Below are positions 7,221 through 15,558 of a stretch of 64,000 nucleotides of DNA, one piece after another; within the stretch, counting starts at the first letter, position 1, and each line of letters starts with the position of its first letter. A program made the position numbers and the translations under genes. The stretch is from an uncultured Caldisericota bacterium (lineage in GTDB: Bacteria > Caldisericota > Caldisericia > Cryosericales > Cryosericaceae), in contig CAIQIK010000019.1 in assembly GCA_903871855.1 (NCBI GenBank), forward strand, positions 62,001-126,000. The letters run 5' to 3'. The notes beneath the pieces were generated by a model. It saw only the letters and a list, made by a program, of their open reading frames with translations. It was not told the origin of the DNA and ran no database searches.

Positions 7221-8381
7221 GTGGCCGACTACAAGGTCCTGCTTGCATACGCCAGTGTGGGCGCAGGGCATGAACAGGCGGCACGCGCGCTGGGAGAGGT
7301 CTTCGAGCAACAGGGCTGGGAGACACGATATGTCGACTTCCTCGACGAGGTCCCCACAGCCATGCGCTTCGTCATGCGCGACGCCTACCTGCAGCTCCTC
7401 AGGATCCTTCCTCAGGCCTACGACCTGGCCTTCCAGCACACCGTCACCCAGGACCTGAAGGAGGCGGAGCGTACATCGCGTCTTCTCGCCAACGTCGGCT
7501 ACGGGAGGCTGCGCGAGCTAGCGCTCGCAGAGGCTCCCGACGCGATCGTCTCTACGAACATCTGGCCGACACTGGTGCTCTCAAAAGTCAAACAGCGCCG
7601 CATGCAGGGGACGCTGATGATCAACTGCTTCACCGACTACCTCCTGCAGACACTGTACATGACCAAGGGAGTCAACTGGCACGTTGCGGCAAACGAGCAA
7701 ATCACCGCGAGCTTCCAGGCTTCGCACCGGCGTCTCCGCGAGCCCATCTACTCCTTTGGCATTCCCGTTCGTCCGATATTCGCCGTCCACCGTACGAGGC
7801 AGGAAGCCCGCGCCTTGCTGGGTATCCCACAGGACGCCCATCTTGCCATCGTCACGGGAGGCGGACTGGGCCTTGGGCACATCCTCGAGGCATGTGACAC
7901 CTTGACGTCCAGGCCCTTTGGGGAACCCGTCACCGTCATGGCTCTCTGCGGCAACAACGCTGACGTCCAGAGTCAGATAGGCAGTCTTGCTGTTGCTCGT
8001 TCATCCATACACACCATCACAGCAGTCGGCTGGACCGACCAGATTGCCACGTACATGCAGGCAGCCGACCTGCTCGTCAGCAAGGCAGGAGGCGTCACGC
8101 TTGCCGAGGCGGCGGCTGTCGGCGTCCCGCTCGTCATCTTCCAGCCCCTCCCTGGTCAGGAGGCCGCGAACGCCCGGTTCCTGACACAGCATCAGGCAGC
8201 ATATGCCGCAGAGGACGCCGATCAGCTTCTGCATGCCGCTGACGAATTGATGTTCACAGGAAGGGGCTCCGAGATGTCCGGTAACCTCAGGCGCCTGGGA
8301 AGGCCCAACGCCGCGCGCGATATCGTCGCTAGGATCTGTGAAGACGTGTGTCACCCGGCATCGCCAACAGAGTCGTCATGA
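7221..8381 (+). CDS. MGDG synthase-like glycosyltransferase (GT28 family)
   Basis: The protein has the two-domain GT-B plan of monogalactosyl/processive diglucosyl-diacylglycerol synthases. The N-terminal motif is ASVGAGHEQAARAL. The C-terminal donor-binding region includes GGGLGLGH, VSKAGGVTLAEAAAVGVPLV and QEAANARFL. Such enzymes add sugars from UDP- or other NDP-sugars to diacylglycerol or similar lipids at the membrane. I place the start at the GTG at 7221, seven nt after gagg; an alternative GTG at 7215 overlaps the ribosome site. It follows bioY directly and shares ATGA with the NUDIX gene. The precise acceptor lipid is not predictable. Confidence 0.82.
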   Translation: MADYKVLLAYASVGAGHEQAARALGEVFEQQGWETRYVDFLDEVPTAMRFVMRDAYLQLLRILPQAYDLAFQHTVTQDLKEAERTSRLLANVGYGRLRELALAEAPDAIVSTNIWPTLVLSKVKQRRMQGTLMINCFTDYLLQTLYMTKGVNWHVAANEQITASFQASHRRLREPIYSFGIPVRPIFAVHRTRQEARALLGIPQDAHLAIVTGGGLGLGHILEACDTLTSRPFGEPVTVMALCGNNADVQSQIGSLAVARSSIHTITAVGWTDQIATYMQAADLLVSKAGGVTLAEAAAVGVPLVIFQPLPGQEAANARFLTQHQAAYAAEDADQLLHAADELMFTGRGSEMSGNLRRLGRPNAARDIVARICEDVCHPASPTESS

Positions 8382-8878
8382 CAGAACTGCTGCCGCCCTG
8401 GGCGCGGTTACTGCCCAAACACTTCACCGCATCGGGTTTTGTCCTGCGGGATAGCCGCATCCTGCTGGTCAATCACCGCAAGCACCGTGTCTGGATTTAC
8501 CCGGGCGGTCACGTGCAGCCGAACGAAACCCCGGATGAAGCATGTCTCCGCGAGATCCTTGAGGAGACAGGAATGCATTGCCGCATCGTAAGTCCTCGAG
8601 ACGAGATGCTGGGCGAGCCCGGCGTCGTGGAGGTCCTGCACGTTCCATGGATGGTCCTGTGTGAGCGCATCCCGACCGGCACGGAACCCGAGCACTGCCA
8701 CATCGACTTCGCCTACGTCTGTGAGCCCTTGCCCGGCGAGGGAGCACATCTCACCGAAGACGCCCGGGAGACAGAAGGCATCGGATGGTTCACACTCGAG
8801 GAAATGGGCTCGCTGAGCCTGTTCCCCGACTTCCGCCGTCAGGTCACGAAACTACTAAGCCCGAAGCCTGTCGGCTAG
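8378..8878 (+). CDS. NUDIX hydrolase
   Basis: The NUDIX box is complete, running from GGHVQPNETPDEA to REILEETGM. These enzymes hydrolyse nucleoside diphosphates linked to another moiety, often as house-cleaning enzymes. The protein has 166 residues from the ATG at 8378, which overlaps the preceding stop as ATGA, implying translational coupling with the glycosyltransferase. A longer in-frame ORF to 8348 lacks a better ribosome site. The conserved region HIDFAYVCEPL follows the box. Substrate unknown. It ends four bases into the convergent nitroreductase gene. Confidence 0.88.
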   Translation: MTELLPPWARLLPKHFTASGFVLRDSRILLVNHRKHRVWIYPGGHVQPNETPDEACLREILEETGMHCRIVSPRDEMLGEPGVVEVLHVPWMVLCERIPTGTEPEHCHIDFAYVCEPLPGEGAHLTEDARETEGIGWFTLEEMGSLSLFPDFRRQVTKLLSPKPVG

Positions 8879-9453
8879 AACCAGCGCACCACCTCGGACA
8901 GGGGACGCCTCGGACGGGCAGGGGGCTGCTCGTCCGGATACCCGAGCGCCACCGCGGCGACCAGCTGGCCCGATTCTCCCAGCCATGCTGACAGTTGCTG
9001 ATACGCTGACCACACGTCACACATCCACAGCGTACCCAGGCCCATGGCCTGTGCTGCCAGCAGCATGTTCTGGATCGCTGCCCCGATGGACTGCGTGTCT
9101 ACTGTTTCCATGAGCACCTGCGCGAGCGAATGCGGCGCCCAGGGATGCGCACCTTCCGGGTTGAAGACGAAGATCATCACCGGGGCACGCTCCATGACGC
9201 GCGCCGTCATAATGGCCGTTCCCGTTTCAATCCCGTGGACCTTACTGTCTGCAATGCCCTCCCGCATGACCCGTATCATCTGCGCGCGCTTCTCATCACC
9301 CGCTACCACGACGAACCGCCACGGCTGACGGTTCTTGCCCGACGGCGCAAGACTGGCTGCTTCGAGGACCGCATAGACAGTCTCCTCAGCAACAGGGTGG
9401 TTACTATACTTGCGGATGCTCCTCCGTGTGGCTATCGCTTCCATGGTTTCCAC
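8875..9453 (-). CDS. Nitroreductase-family FMN oxidoreductase
   Basis: The protein has 192 residues and family motifs: TRRSIRKYSNHPV at the N-terminus, LAPSGKNRQPW for FMN contacts, GAAIQNMLLAAQAMGLGTLWM in the middle, and ALGYPDE near the end. These flavoproteins reduce nitro groups, quinones or flavins with NAD(P)H. The start is taken as the GTG at 9453, eight nt after aggagg; an ATG three codons inside is also possible. The gene is convergent with the NUDIX gene (4-nt overlap) and divergent from the EEP gene. The physiological substrate is unknown. Confidence 0.88.
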   Translation of the reverse strand: METMEAIATRRSIRKYSNHPVAEETVYAVLEAASLAPSGKNRQPWRFVVVAGDEKRAQMIRVMREGIADSKVHGIETGTAIMTARVMERAPVMIFVFNPEGAHPWAPHSLAQVLMETVDTQSIGAAIQNMLLAAQAMGLGTLWMCDVWSAYQQLSAWLGESGQLVAAVALGYPDEQPPARPRRPLSEVVRWF

Positions 9454-9520
9454 TACTAGTGCCTCCTGCTGTGCAGATTCTGCCATCCGTCGTCACGTTC
9501 AGACTACACCGCTCCCGCAT

Positions 9521-9549
9521 TTTTGCGAGAGCACCAGACATTGTATACT
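9521..9549 (+). promoter_or_regulatory. Probable leaderless promoter of the EEP gene
   Basis: TATACT at 9544-9549 stands exactly 6 nt before the ATG at 9556. TTTTGC at 9521-9526 gives a 17-nt spacer (TTGCGA at 9523 gives 15). No Shine-Dalgarno sequence lies between the -10 box and the ATG. Confidence 0.5.
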
Positions 9550-9555
9550 GCCTAC

Positions 9556-10347
9556 ATGAGACTGCGAATCGCAAGCTGGAACGTACGCGGCATGCCCCGT
9601 CCGGCCGATCAACTCGGACTGCTGGCCGACCAGCACCCCAACATCCTACTCCTGCAAGACGTGGGACCATCAGCCGTGCGTGCCGTGGCAGACAGTCACC
9701 TGTGGGGTCACATCGCCAACACGGGGTCACTCCCGCGCTCTTCTCAGGTCGTGACCCGCCGGGGCGGGTGTCTCATAGCGGTGGCGAACGGTTGGTCACT
9801 GGAATCGCCCCTCGCCATCCCGAATGTGTTGTCCCCAGGTCGTGTGCTTGCTGTCACTGCCGCCCACGGCGGAGCTGCCCTGACACTTCTCTCCTGCTAC
9901 GCCCCCACCAATTCGGGTTCGGGCAGGAAGGAGCGCCCCGCCTACTTCAACGCCGTGGCAGACTGGCTGTCCGCCACGACTACGCCCGTCGTACTGGGCA
10001 TGGACGCCAACGGGCCGCGCATGGATCACCCCGACATCGAGCAGAGCAGGTGGTGGACCGAGGAAGAGGCGCTGGTCCTTGGCGCTGGTGCGACAACCGA
10101 CGACGCGCTGCGCTTGTGGTACTGCGATCACCCTACAGAACTGAAACACCGGCTACGGTACTATCCGATCGGACCCCTTGCCGACTCATACCACCGCGGG
10201 CGGAAAGGGAAGTACCTGCGCTGTCGCTACGACAGCATCCGCATCTCGCCAAGCATCAGCGTGACGGACGTTCGGTACTTGTACGAAGAGGCTATCGGTG
10301 CCGGCAGTGATCACGCGCTGGTCGTCGCAGACATTGACCTCATGTAG
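9556..10347 (+). CDS. Endonuclease/exonuclease/phosphatase (EEP) family protein
   Basis: The 263-residue protein begins with the EEP strand IASWNVRGM. It continues with NILLLQDVG (the metal-binding Glu of the family is replaced by Asp here), LSCYAPT, VLGMDANGP and the C-terminal GSDHALVVADI. This is the plan of AP-endonuclease and DNase I-like metal phosphodiesterases. The ATG at 9556 is preferred because the protein fold starts there and a -10 box sits 6 nt before it. Whether it acts on DNA, RNA or a phospholipid head group is not predictable. It stands alone and is followed by a REP-like palindrome. Confidence 0.8.
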   Translation: MRLRIASWNVRGMPRPADQLGLLADQHPNILLLQDVGPSAVRAVADSHLWGHIANTGSLPRSSQVVTRRGGCLIAVANGWSLESPLAIPNVLSPGRVLAVTAAHGGAALTLLSCYAPTNSGSGRKERPAYFNAVADWLSATTTPVVLGMDANGPRMDHPDIEQSRWWTEEEALVLGAGATTDDALRLWYCDHPTELKHRLRYYPIGPLADSYHRGRKGKYLRCRYDSIRISPSISVTDVRYLYEEAIGAGSDHALVVADIDLM

Positions 10348-10395
10348 TGGGGCCGACAGACAGGATCTTTCCCTCCGCGCATGAGTACCCTGCTC

Positions 10396-10425
10396 CGTCA
10401 TTCCCGCGAAGGCGAGAATCCAGTC
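10396..10425. repeat. REP-like palindrome copy
   Basis: The sequence gtcattcccgcgaaggcgagaat belongs to the same family as the palindromes at 4318-4395 and 5337-5400, here with one mismatch in the right arm. It lies between the convergent EEP and membrane-protein genes and may also act as a transcript end. Confidence 0.6.
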
Positions 10426-10467
10426 CTCCATCCCCATCCATGACGGTTAAGCCTGCTTCACCTTCTG

Positions 10468-11160
10468 CTAGCGGTGCTGCCCCCTGAACAGTGCGCTGTA
10501 CGCGATGAACGCGACGGCCAGGTACGCACACGTCTTGGGAATCATCAGCATACCGAGCAGCGGGTGCGTAGGCGCAAACAGAATGACGGGGATGTAGCAG
10601 GCAAACGAGATCACGATCATCCAGGCGATAAGGTTGAACGTCCTGTCCCCCGCGCGGGCGGAATCGCGGAACAGCAGGTACACAAGTCCCAAACCCTGGA
10701 TCATGAGCGGAATATTCCGGATGATACTCCATGGCATGGGGGAAACGACGGCGGTCCATTGGTTGACCGCAGGGATCATGAGTCCCAGGCGCACGACACC
10801 CATGGCAACGAGCGTCCATGCGAACCAGTCGAAGGTCTTATGAAAGCGAATACGCCACGCGTCCAGCATGACGATGTAGAAGAACGTCACCGTAATTGCA
10901 GTCGCGACCGTGCCGATGCCGACCAACGTAGTATTCTGCGCCAGCCCGCCGTGAAGGTAGGCGTAGACACGAAAGCCGACATGCCCCATATCACCTGCGC
11001 CCAGCAATACGAATGACAGGAGGATGCGTTGCACCAGCGGTCGGTCGGCCCCAGCAACCTTGTCCCGACGAGTGATCATGAGCGCGACAACAACCCATAG
11101 GGTAATCAGGTACCCAATATCAAACCAAATTTCGATTCCTTGACGCAACGCTTCTGGCAT
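10468..11160 (-). CDS. Uncharacterised polytopic membrane protein
   Basis: I do not recognise the family. The 230-residue protein has about seven hydrophobic segments starting at IGYLITLWVVVALM and ending at ACYIPVILF and AYLAVAFIAYSALF. There are short charged loops (RRDKVAGADRP, RDSARAGDR) and a possible functional stretch GAGDMGHVGFR near residue 56. No signal for a transporter family, kinase or enzyme is visible. It is monocistronic, lying between a REP element and the divergent AbrB-ABC operon. A heptahelical sensor-like topology is inference from hydropathy by eye only. Confidence 0.65.
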   Translation of the reverse strand: MPEALRQGIEIWFDIGYLITLWVVVALMITRRDKVAGADRPLVQRILLSFVLLGAGDMGHVGFRVYAYLHGGLAQNTTLVGIGTVATAITVTFFYIVMLDAWRIRFHKTFDWFAWTLVAMGVVRLGLMIPAVNQWTAVVSPMPWSIIRNIPLMIQGLGLVYLLFRDSARAGDRTFNLIAWMIVISFACYIPVILFAPTHPLLGMLMIPKTCAYLAVAFIAYSALFRGQHR

Positions 11161-11280
11161 TGGCGACTCCCCTGGTTGCCTGCTGACGAGACAACACTTC
11201 TATATATTATGAGGCAAATGGCCGACAGCGCCAGCGACCCACGTGGAAGCAAGTCGGGTAGCTGAATTCCTCCTCCATCA

Positions 11281-11309
11281 TTGACGTCCCCTGGCAAGAG
11301 AGGTATGAT
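11281..11309 (+). promoter_or_regulatory. Sigma-A promoter of the AbrB-ABC operon
   Basis: TTGACG (11281-11286), a 17-nt spacer and TATGAT (11304-11309) is a near-consensus promoter. It lies about 50 nt before the ATG at 11360 and drives abrB-like, ATPase and permease genes. Confidence 0.75.
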
Positions 11310-11359
11310 TGGTTATACAAAACGCACTCGGCATACTTGATGGAGCTTGGAGGTGGACG

Positions 11360-11584
11360 ATGGACCGACCGAATGGGAAGTACCTCTGGACGGCGAAAGT
11401 CGGGGACAAGGGGCAGATCGTCATCCCCAAGGAAGCACGCGATGTCTTCCACATCCAGCCGGGAGACACGCTGCTCCTGTTCGGCGATGAAGCGAAGGGG
11501 ATCGCCATTGCGAAATACGAAGCGTTCACACAGTTTGCCGATACAATCCTGAAACCGCAGGACCCGAAAGAAGGAGACGAATGA
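11360..11584 (+). CDS. AbrB/SpoVT-type transcriptional regulator
   Basis: The 74-residue protein is a swapped-hairpin AbrB domain: VGDKGQIVIPKEARDVFHIQPGDTLLLFG is the diagnostic stretch, in residues about 15-45. Such proteins bind DNA as dimers and often autoregulate their operon. The ATG at 11360 is chosen because ggaggtgg lies directly upstream; an in-frame ATG at 11309 would sit in the -10 box. The stop overlaps the ATPase start (ATGA), so the three genes are a translationally coupled operon. It most likely controls expression of the downstream ABC exporter. Confidence 0.88.
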   Translation: MDRPNGKYLWTAKVGDKGQIVIPKEARDVFHIQPGDTLLLFGDEAKGIAIAKYEAFTQFADTILKPQDPKEGDE

Positions 11585-12315
11585 ATGCAATAGAGATGAC
11601 TGGACTGACGAAGAAATACGGAGAACGGACTGCCGTCAAGTCGCTGAACCTCTCGATAGAGCAGGGCACCTGTTTTGCCCTGCTCGGAGTCAACGGGGCG
11701 GGCAAGACCACGACGATCAAGATGCTGTCCTGCCTGACGAAACCTACCAGCGGTGATGCAGTGATCCTCGGCAAGAGCATCCTGACTGACCCACAGGCGG
11801 TGAAGGAGATAGCCAATATCTCTCCACAGGAAATGGCTGTGGCACCGAATCTTACGGTACGGGAGAATCTGGAGCTGATCGCGGGCATCTACGGCAGTGA
11901 AGGCAGGGCCGCACGCGAAAAGGCGACCAGGATGATCGAAGAATTCGATCTTTCTGAAGTCGAACGGCAGAAGGCAAAGACCCTTTCCGGCGGCTGGCAG
12001 CGCCGTTTGAGCATTGCCATGGCACTGATATCCGAGCCTCAGGTCCTCTTCCTTGACGAGCCGACGCTCGGACTCGATGTTCTCGCGAGACGCGAACTGT
12101 GGTCCGTCATCGAACACCTGAGAGGGAAGGTCACGATCATCCTGACCACTCATTACATGGAGGAAGCGGAGTCCCTGTCGGACAGCATCGGCGTCATGGC
12201 ACGAGGCGAGCTGAAAGCGCTCGGAACGGCGGCAGAGTTGATTGCCAGGACGGGAGCCAAGACGTTCGAGGACGCCTTTGTGGCGCTTGCAACCGGATCG
12301 AAGGCAAGCGCATGA
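11581..12315 (+). CDS. ABC transporter ATP-binding protein (exporter type)
   Basis: This 244-residue ATPase has Walker A GVNGAGKTTT, the Q-loop segment SPQEM, the signature LSGGWQRRLS, Walker B VLFLDEP with the following D-loop, and the switch histidine in LTTHYMEEAE. The short form with an exporter-like C-terminus is typical of the drug/antibiotic/Nod-factor export class. It pairs with the permease directly downstream, sharing ATGA. The substrate is unknown. Regulation is probably by the AbrB-like protein encoded just upstream. Confidence 0.92.
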   Translation: MNAIEMTGLTKKYGERTAVKSLNLSIEQGTCFALLGVNGAGKTTTIKMLSCLTKPTSGDAVILGKSILTDPQAVKEIANISPQEMAVAPNLTVRENLELIAGIYGSEGRAAREKATRMIEEFDLSEVERQKAKTLSGGWQRRLSIAMALISEPQVLFLDEPTLGLDVLARRELWSVIEHLRGKVTIILTTHYMEEAESLSDSIGVMARGELKALGTAAELIARTGAKTFEDAFVALATGSKASA

Positions 12316-13049
12316 AACTCCTGGCGTTCGCTTCACGCAATCGCAAAGAACTCCTCAGAGACCCATGGAACCTGGCGTTCGGGATCGGTTTTCCGGTAGT
12401 CCTGCTGCTCCTCCTGTCCGCCATCCAGGCGAATATCCCGGTGAGCCTCTTCAACATCGAGAAGCTGGCTCCAGGCATAGCCGTCTTCGGTCTTTCGTTC
12501 ATCTCGCTGTTCTCCGCCACATTGATCGCCAAGGACCGAACCACCTCATTCCTGATGCGATTGTTTGCTTCGCCGCTCTCTGCATCCGATTTCATCCTCG
12601 CCTATGCGCTGCCGCTCCTGCCGATGGCTGTCTTGCAGGGCGCCGTGTGTTTCGTCACAGCCTTCTTCCTGGGGTTGTCGGTGAACGTGAACGTCCTGCT
12701 CGCACTCGTCGTCCTGATTCCTCCGGCCATTCTCTACATCGGCATCGGACTGCTGGCAGGCAGCGTCCTCACCGACAAACAGGTCGGCGGTATCTGTGGT
12801 GCACTGCTGACCAACGTCAGCGCGTGGCTGAGTGGGACATGGTTCGACTTGAACCTGGTCGGGGGCGCCTTCAAGAGGATCGCCTATGCCCTTCCATTTG
12901 CCCATGCTGTCGACGCGGCCAAAGCGGCCATTGCTGGAGACTACGCTTCGATCTTTCCACACCTGTGGTGGGTCATCGGATATGCCGCAGTCATCATGGT
13001 CATTGCAGTTGTTGCTTTCAAGAGGAAAATGAACGGTGACAACGTCTAG
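12312..13049 (+). CDS. ABC-2 type transporter permease
   Basis: The 245-residue membrane protein starts at the ATG overlapping the ATPase stop. It shows an N-terminal amphipathic stretch, then about six membrane segments (GIGFPVVLLLLLSAI, IAVFGLSFISLFSAT, LPLLPMAVLQGAVC, LALVVLIPPAILYIGIGLLAG and two more), the usual ABC-2 layout. RTTSFLMRLFASPLSASDF matches the coupling-region motif of this family. It is the membrane partner of the preceding ATPase; two copies of each would form the exporter. Cargo is unknown. Confidence 0.88.
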   Translation: MKLLAFASRNRKELLRDPWNLAFGIGFPVVLLLLLSAIQANIPVSLFNIEKLAPGIAVFGLSFISLFSATLIAKDRTTSFLMRLFASPLSASDFILAYALPLLPMAVLQGAVCFVTAFFLGLSVNVNVLLALVVLIPPAILYIGIGLLAGSVLTDKQVGGICGALLTNVSAWLSGTWFDLNLVGGAFKRIAYALPFAHAVDAAKAAIAGDYASIFPHLWWVIGYAAVIMVIAVVAFKRKMNGDNV

Positions 13050-13084
13050 ATCGCGAAGGACGGCGTCCGGGGGGGAGGTCAGGA

Positions 13085-13372
13085 GTGGCATATTCGACGA
13101 ACGGATCCGGGTTCTGGTGGCTTCAAAGTGCATATCTGAACGTGCTCGAAGAACAGGGCATCGTCAGCCCCGAGACTGCGCTGCCCCTGGACGAGATCGA
13201 CGGTATGATCAACCCCTTCGTACGATTTGGTGCATTTGGTTCGGGCTGGCTTGTCGTGAACAAGCTGTCAAGATATGGAGTCCTCCGGGCGTGTCCTGAT
13301 GGAAAGTACTATCTGGACCAGAACGCTGCCGACCAATTCAGATACAGTTTTGCGAGATGGTTGCCCTGGTAA
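13085..13372 (+). CDS. Small hypothetical protein
   Basis: The 95-residue protein starts at a GTG preceded by gggggaggtc. It is rich in aromatic residues (FWWLQSAYLNVLEEQG, FARWLPW at the C-terminus) and has no transmembrane segment. The middle and C-terminal part reads like a small winged helix (VNKLSRYGVLRACPDGKYYLDQNAADQFR), reminiscent of a wing with hairpin. I do not recognise a family. It lies 36 nt after the ABC permease on the same strand and could be the last gene of that operon. Confidence 0.6.
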   Translation: MAYSTNGSGFWWLQSAYLNVLEEQGIVSPETALPLDEIDGMINPFVRFGAFGSGWLVVNKLSRYGVLRACPDGKYYLDQNAADQFRYSFARWLPW

Positions 13373-13450
13373 TAGGTGCCCGGTGGCAGGGAAGCATCTG
13401 TGCCAGTTCATCCAGCGACAATCAGTCATTGACCAACCCTACCGATCTGA

Positions 13451-13479
13451 TTGATTTCCTGAAAGCCGTCTGGTATGAT
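13451..13479 (+). promoter_or_regulatory. Promoter of the HD-domain gene
   Basis: TTGATT (13451-13456), a 17-nt spacer and TATGAT (13474-13479) lie about 40 nt before the TTG start at 13521, which has its own aaggag ribosome site. Confidence 0.65.
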
Positions 13480-13520
13480 TTGACGACGTGTGATAAATCC
13501 ACATAAGGAGCGGTGCAACG

Positions 13521-14090
13521 TTGAAACCAACCAGAGATGAAGCGTACAAACTGTTGTGCAAGTACAACGACTCTCCTGCCCTCATCACCCATGCGTTGGC
13601 GGTTGAAGGCGTGATGCGGCATTTCGCGCGCCTGCTGGGTGAGGACGAGGAAAAGTGGGGGGCTGTCGGTCTGATGCACGACATCGACTATCAGATGTTC
13701 CCGAATCAACACTGCATCAAGGCAAAGGAGATCCTGACTGAGCATGACGTCGACGACGAGTACATCCACGCGATCCAGAGTCACGGGTATGGCCTGTGCT
13801 GCGACGTGAAGCCGGAACATGTCATGGAGAAGGTTCTCTTCGCGGTGGATGAGCTGACGGGTCTCATCAATGCCTGCGCGATCATGAGACCGTCGAGAAG
13901 CGTGCTGGATCTCGAGCTGAAATCGGTCAAGAAGAAGTACAAGGACCACCGGTTCGCTGCGGGTGTGAACAGGGAAGTCATCGAGCAGGGCGCAGCCATG
14001 CTGAACATGGACTTGGACTATGTCATCGCAGAGACCATCCTCGGCATGCGCGAAGTGGCGGAGGCTATCGGCCTCAAGGGAGAACTCTGA
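13521..14090 (+). CDS. HD-domain metal-dependent phosphohydrolase
   Basis: The 189-residue protein has HALAVEGVMRHFA followed by GLMHDIDYQMFP, the HD pair typical of HDIG-type phosphohydrolases, and later HGYG and VDELTGLINA. The closest named group is the HDIG-related proteins often labelled hydrolase or tRNA nucleotidyltransferase-like; substrates are unknown. The start codon is TTG, supported by aaggagcgg 8-10 nt upstream and a good promoter. The gene is monocistronic and followed by the palindromic repeat cluster at 14130-14281. Confidence 0.8.
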   Translation: MKPTRDEAYKLLCKYNDSPALITHALAVEGVMRHFARLLGEDEEKWGAVGLMHDIDYQMFPNQHCIKAKEILTEHDVDDEYIHAIQSHGYGLCCDVKPEHVMEKVLFAVDELTGLINACAIMRPSRSVLDLELKSVKKKYKDHRFAAGVNREVIEQGAAMLNMDLDYVIAETILGMREVAEAIGLKGEL

Positions 14091-14129
14091 ACTGACCATC
14101 TCACTTGCAGGAGTCTTCTGATCCGTCAT

Positions 14130-14281
14130 TTCCCCCGAGCACTTTTTCCCAATGCGAGGGGTGTTTCTGAGGGGTGCTCTCGGCGCATGCGGGAATCCAT
14201 CCCTGTTTGGACGTGTGGGTCCCAGCCTTTGCGGGAAAGTACCGCTCGCATGGGACGAACGTGCTCGCGGGGACGAAGGAG
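14130..14281. repeat. Two inverted copies of the CGAGCAC...GGGGTGCT palindromic element
   Basis: A forward copy at about 14131-14183 reads cccccgagcactttttccc, then atgcgaggggtg. A reverse-oriented, more diverged copy lies at about 14248-14281 (its reverse strand reads ccccgcgagcac, then cccatgcgag). The intervening bases carry REP-like remains (gcgcatgcgggaatcc). The same element occurs as an array inside the lipoprotein gene at 33957-34169. No gene is present between 14091 and 14334. Confidence 0.65.
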
Positions 14282-14334
14282 AAATCGAGCAGTCGTATGC
14301 GTCATGATACAGCCGGACGAAATGGGAGGATTCT

Positions 14335-14871
14335 GTGTATACAGGCAAGATCACAATCAAAGAGACTGACCAATCAGACCTGCCGAATATCATGCAGCTA
14401 TGGAACAACGGCGAAGTGATGTTCTATGTCGGCTTTCCGAAGGGTCTGGGCGTCACGCTTGAGCGCCTCGAGAAATGGTTGAATTGGGTCAATCAGGATA
14501 TCTTCCGCAGGCATTACAGTATCTACGCTGAAGGCATCGGGTATTGCGGCGAGACGTTCTATGAGGTCGACCGTGAACATGATCTAGCGGTAATGGATAT
14601 CAAGCTCCTCCCGGAAGCACACGGCCACGGAATCGCTGCGTATGCTTTAAGCTACTCAGTTGATCGGGTATTCCGCAACCACTTGACCACGAAGGCATAT
14701 GTTGACCCACATCCGGACAACAAGAAGGCATGGAACCTCTATGCGAAACTCGGGTTCGTCAGCAAGCCAAGGCCGGAGTATCTTCCAGAGGGACCAACGT
14801 ACCTGGAGGTCACTCCGGATACGTTCAAGTGCGCTTGCTCGACGAGGTCGGTAGACTCCGCTGTAATCTAG
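14335..14871 (+). CDS. GNAT-family N-acetyltransferase
   Basis: The 178-residue protein matches the RimJ/RimL-like GNAT plan: an N-terminal strand-helix (ITIKETDQSDLPNIMQLWNN), the acetyl-CoA pyrophosphate loop region LPEAHGHGIAAYAL (a loose Q/RxxGxA motif) and the C-terminal NKKAWNLYAKLGFV. Such enzymes transfer acetyl groups to amines of small molecules or protein N-termini. The GTG start has gggagg upstream. It runs 4 nt into the convergent hydrolase gene. Acceptor substrate unknown. Confidence 0.85.
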   Translation: MYTGKITIKETDQSDLPNIMQLWNNGEVMFYVGFPKGLGVTLERLEKWLNWVNQDIFRRHYSIYAEGIGYCGETFYEVDREHDLAVMDIKLLPEAHGHGIAAYALSYSVDRVFRNHLTTKAYVDPHPDNKKAWNLYAKLGFVSKPRPEYLPEGPTYLEVTPDTFKCACSTRSVDSAVI

Positions 14872-15515
14872 CCCTGCTGCAGGATCGACAGGATTCTTTG
14901 CGCCAACTTGTGCGGGTTTTCCAGCATGGGAAGATGGCAGGAATCGGGTATGAAACTGATGTCCAATTTGCCCAGCTGTTGAGCATCCAGATTCAGATTG
15001 CGCAATAGAACGGAGCGATCTCGATTCCCGCGGTCGCCATAGATGCCAAAGACCTGGTTGGCAATGCGGGCCAGGAGTCCCATGTCGTCGGAATCCTCCT
15101 TCAGGCTCTTCTTCAACTCAGCCGTGTACTTGGCATCTTCTTCGCTGAGCATCTTGAACACTCTGTTGCCCATCGTCGCCACATTGGCTTCCATCATCAG
15201 GTTCTGATAGAAGGGTTCCGGGGAGTTCAGGAAGTAATCTACGAAGATCGTCTTCTTGAAGCGGGCGCCGTCAAGCGCCGACAATTGCAGGGCGATCAGC
15301 CCACCCATGCTGTGTCCCAGAACGAAATCATACGCCTGGCCGTTGGAAAGGTATCTCTCCTCGACCCATGTTGACAGTTCGCTGACGGACACACACCTTT
15401 TCGTCACGTCTTCTGGATACTCCACATATTCGATGTCGCAATCTGCCAGATCACTCTTCATGCCATCCCATATCCACGGCCGGCACTTCAATCCATACAG
15501 AAACAGGCCTTTCAT
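14868..15515 (-). CDS. Alpha/beta-hydrolase fold protein
   Basis: The 215-residue protein shows the nucleophile elbow GHSMGG at about residue 69, a plausible acid in GIYGDRGNRD, and a late histidine in SCHLPMLENP. These form the Ser-Asp-His triad of the fold. The oxyanion region GLKCRPWIWDG lies near the N-terminus. The start at 15515 is favoured by cggagg 6 nt upstream. It lies 44 nt after the short acetyltransferase gene on the same strand, so the two may be co-transcribed. Small-ester or lactone hydrolysis is likely; the substrate is unknown. Confidence 0.82.
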   Translation of the reverse strand: MKGLFLYGLKCRPWIWDGMKSDLADCDIEYVEYPEDVTKRCVSVSELSTWVEERYLSNGQAYDFVLGHSMGGLIALQLSALDGARFKKTIFVDYFLNSPEPFYQNLMMEANVATMGNRVFKMLSEEDAKYTAELKKSLKEDSDDMGLLARIANQVFGIYGDRGNRDRSVLLRNLNLDAQQLGKLDISFIPDSCHLPMLENPHKLAQRILSILQQG

Positions 15516-15558
15516 TTGTATCCTCCGATGGCAGGATTCCACAACTCCATTGCTCCTG

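Noticed and set aside
9796-10149. Antisense frame in the EEP gene
   Set aside because: No ribosome site and no family pattern; the plus-strand frame carries EEP motifs.
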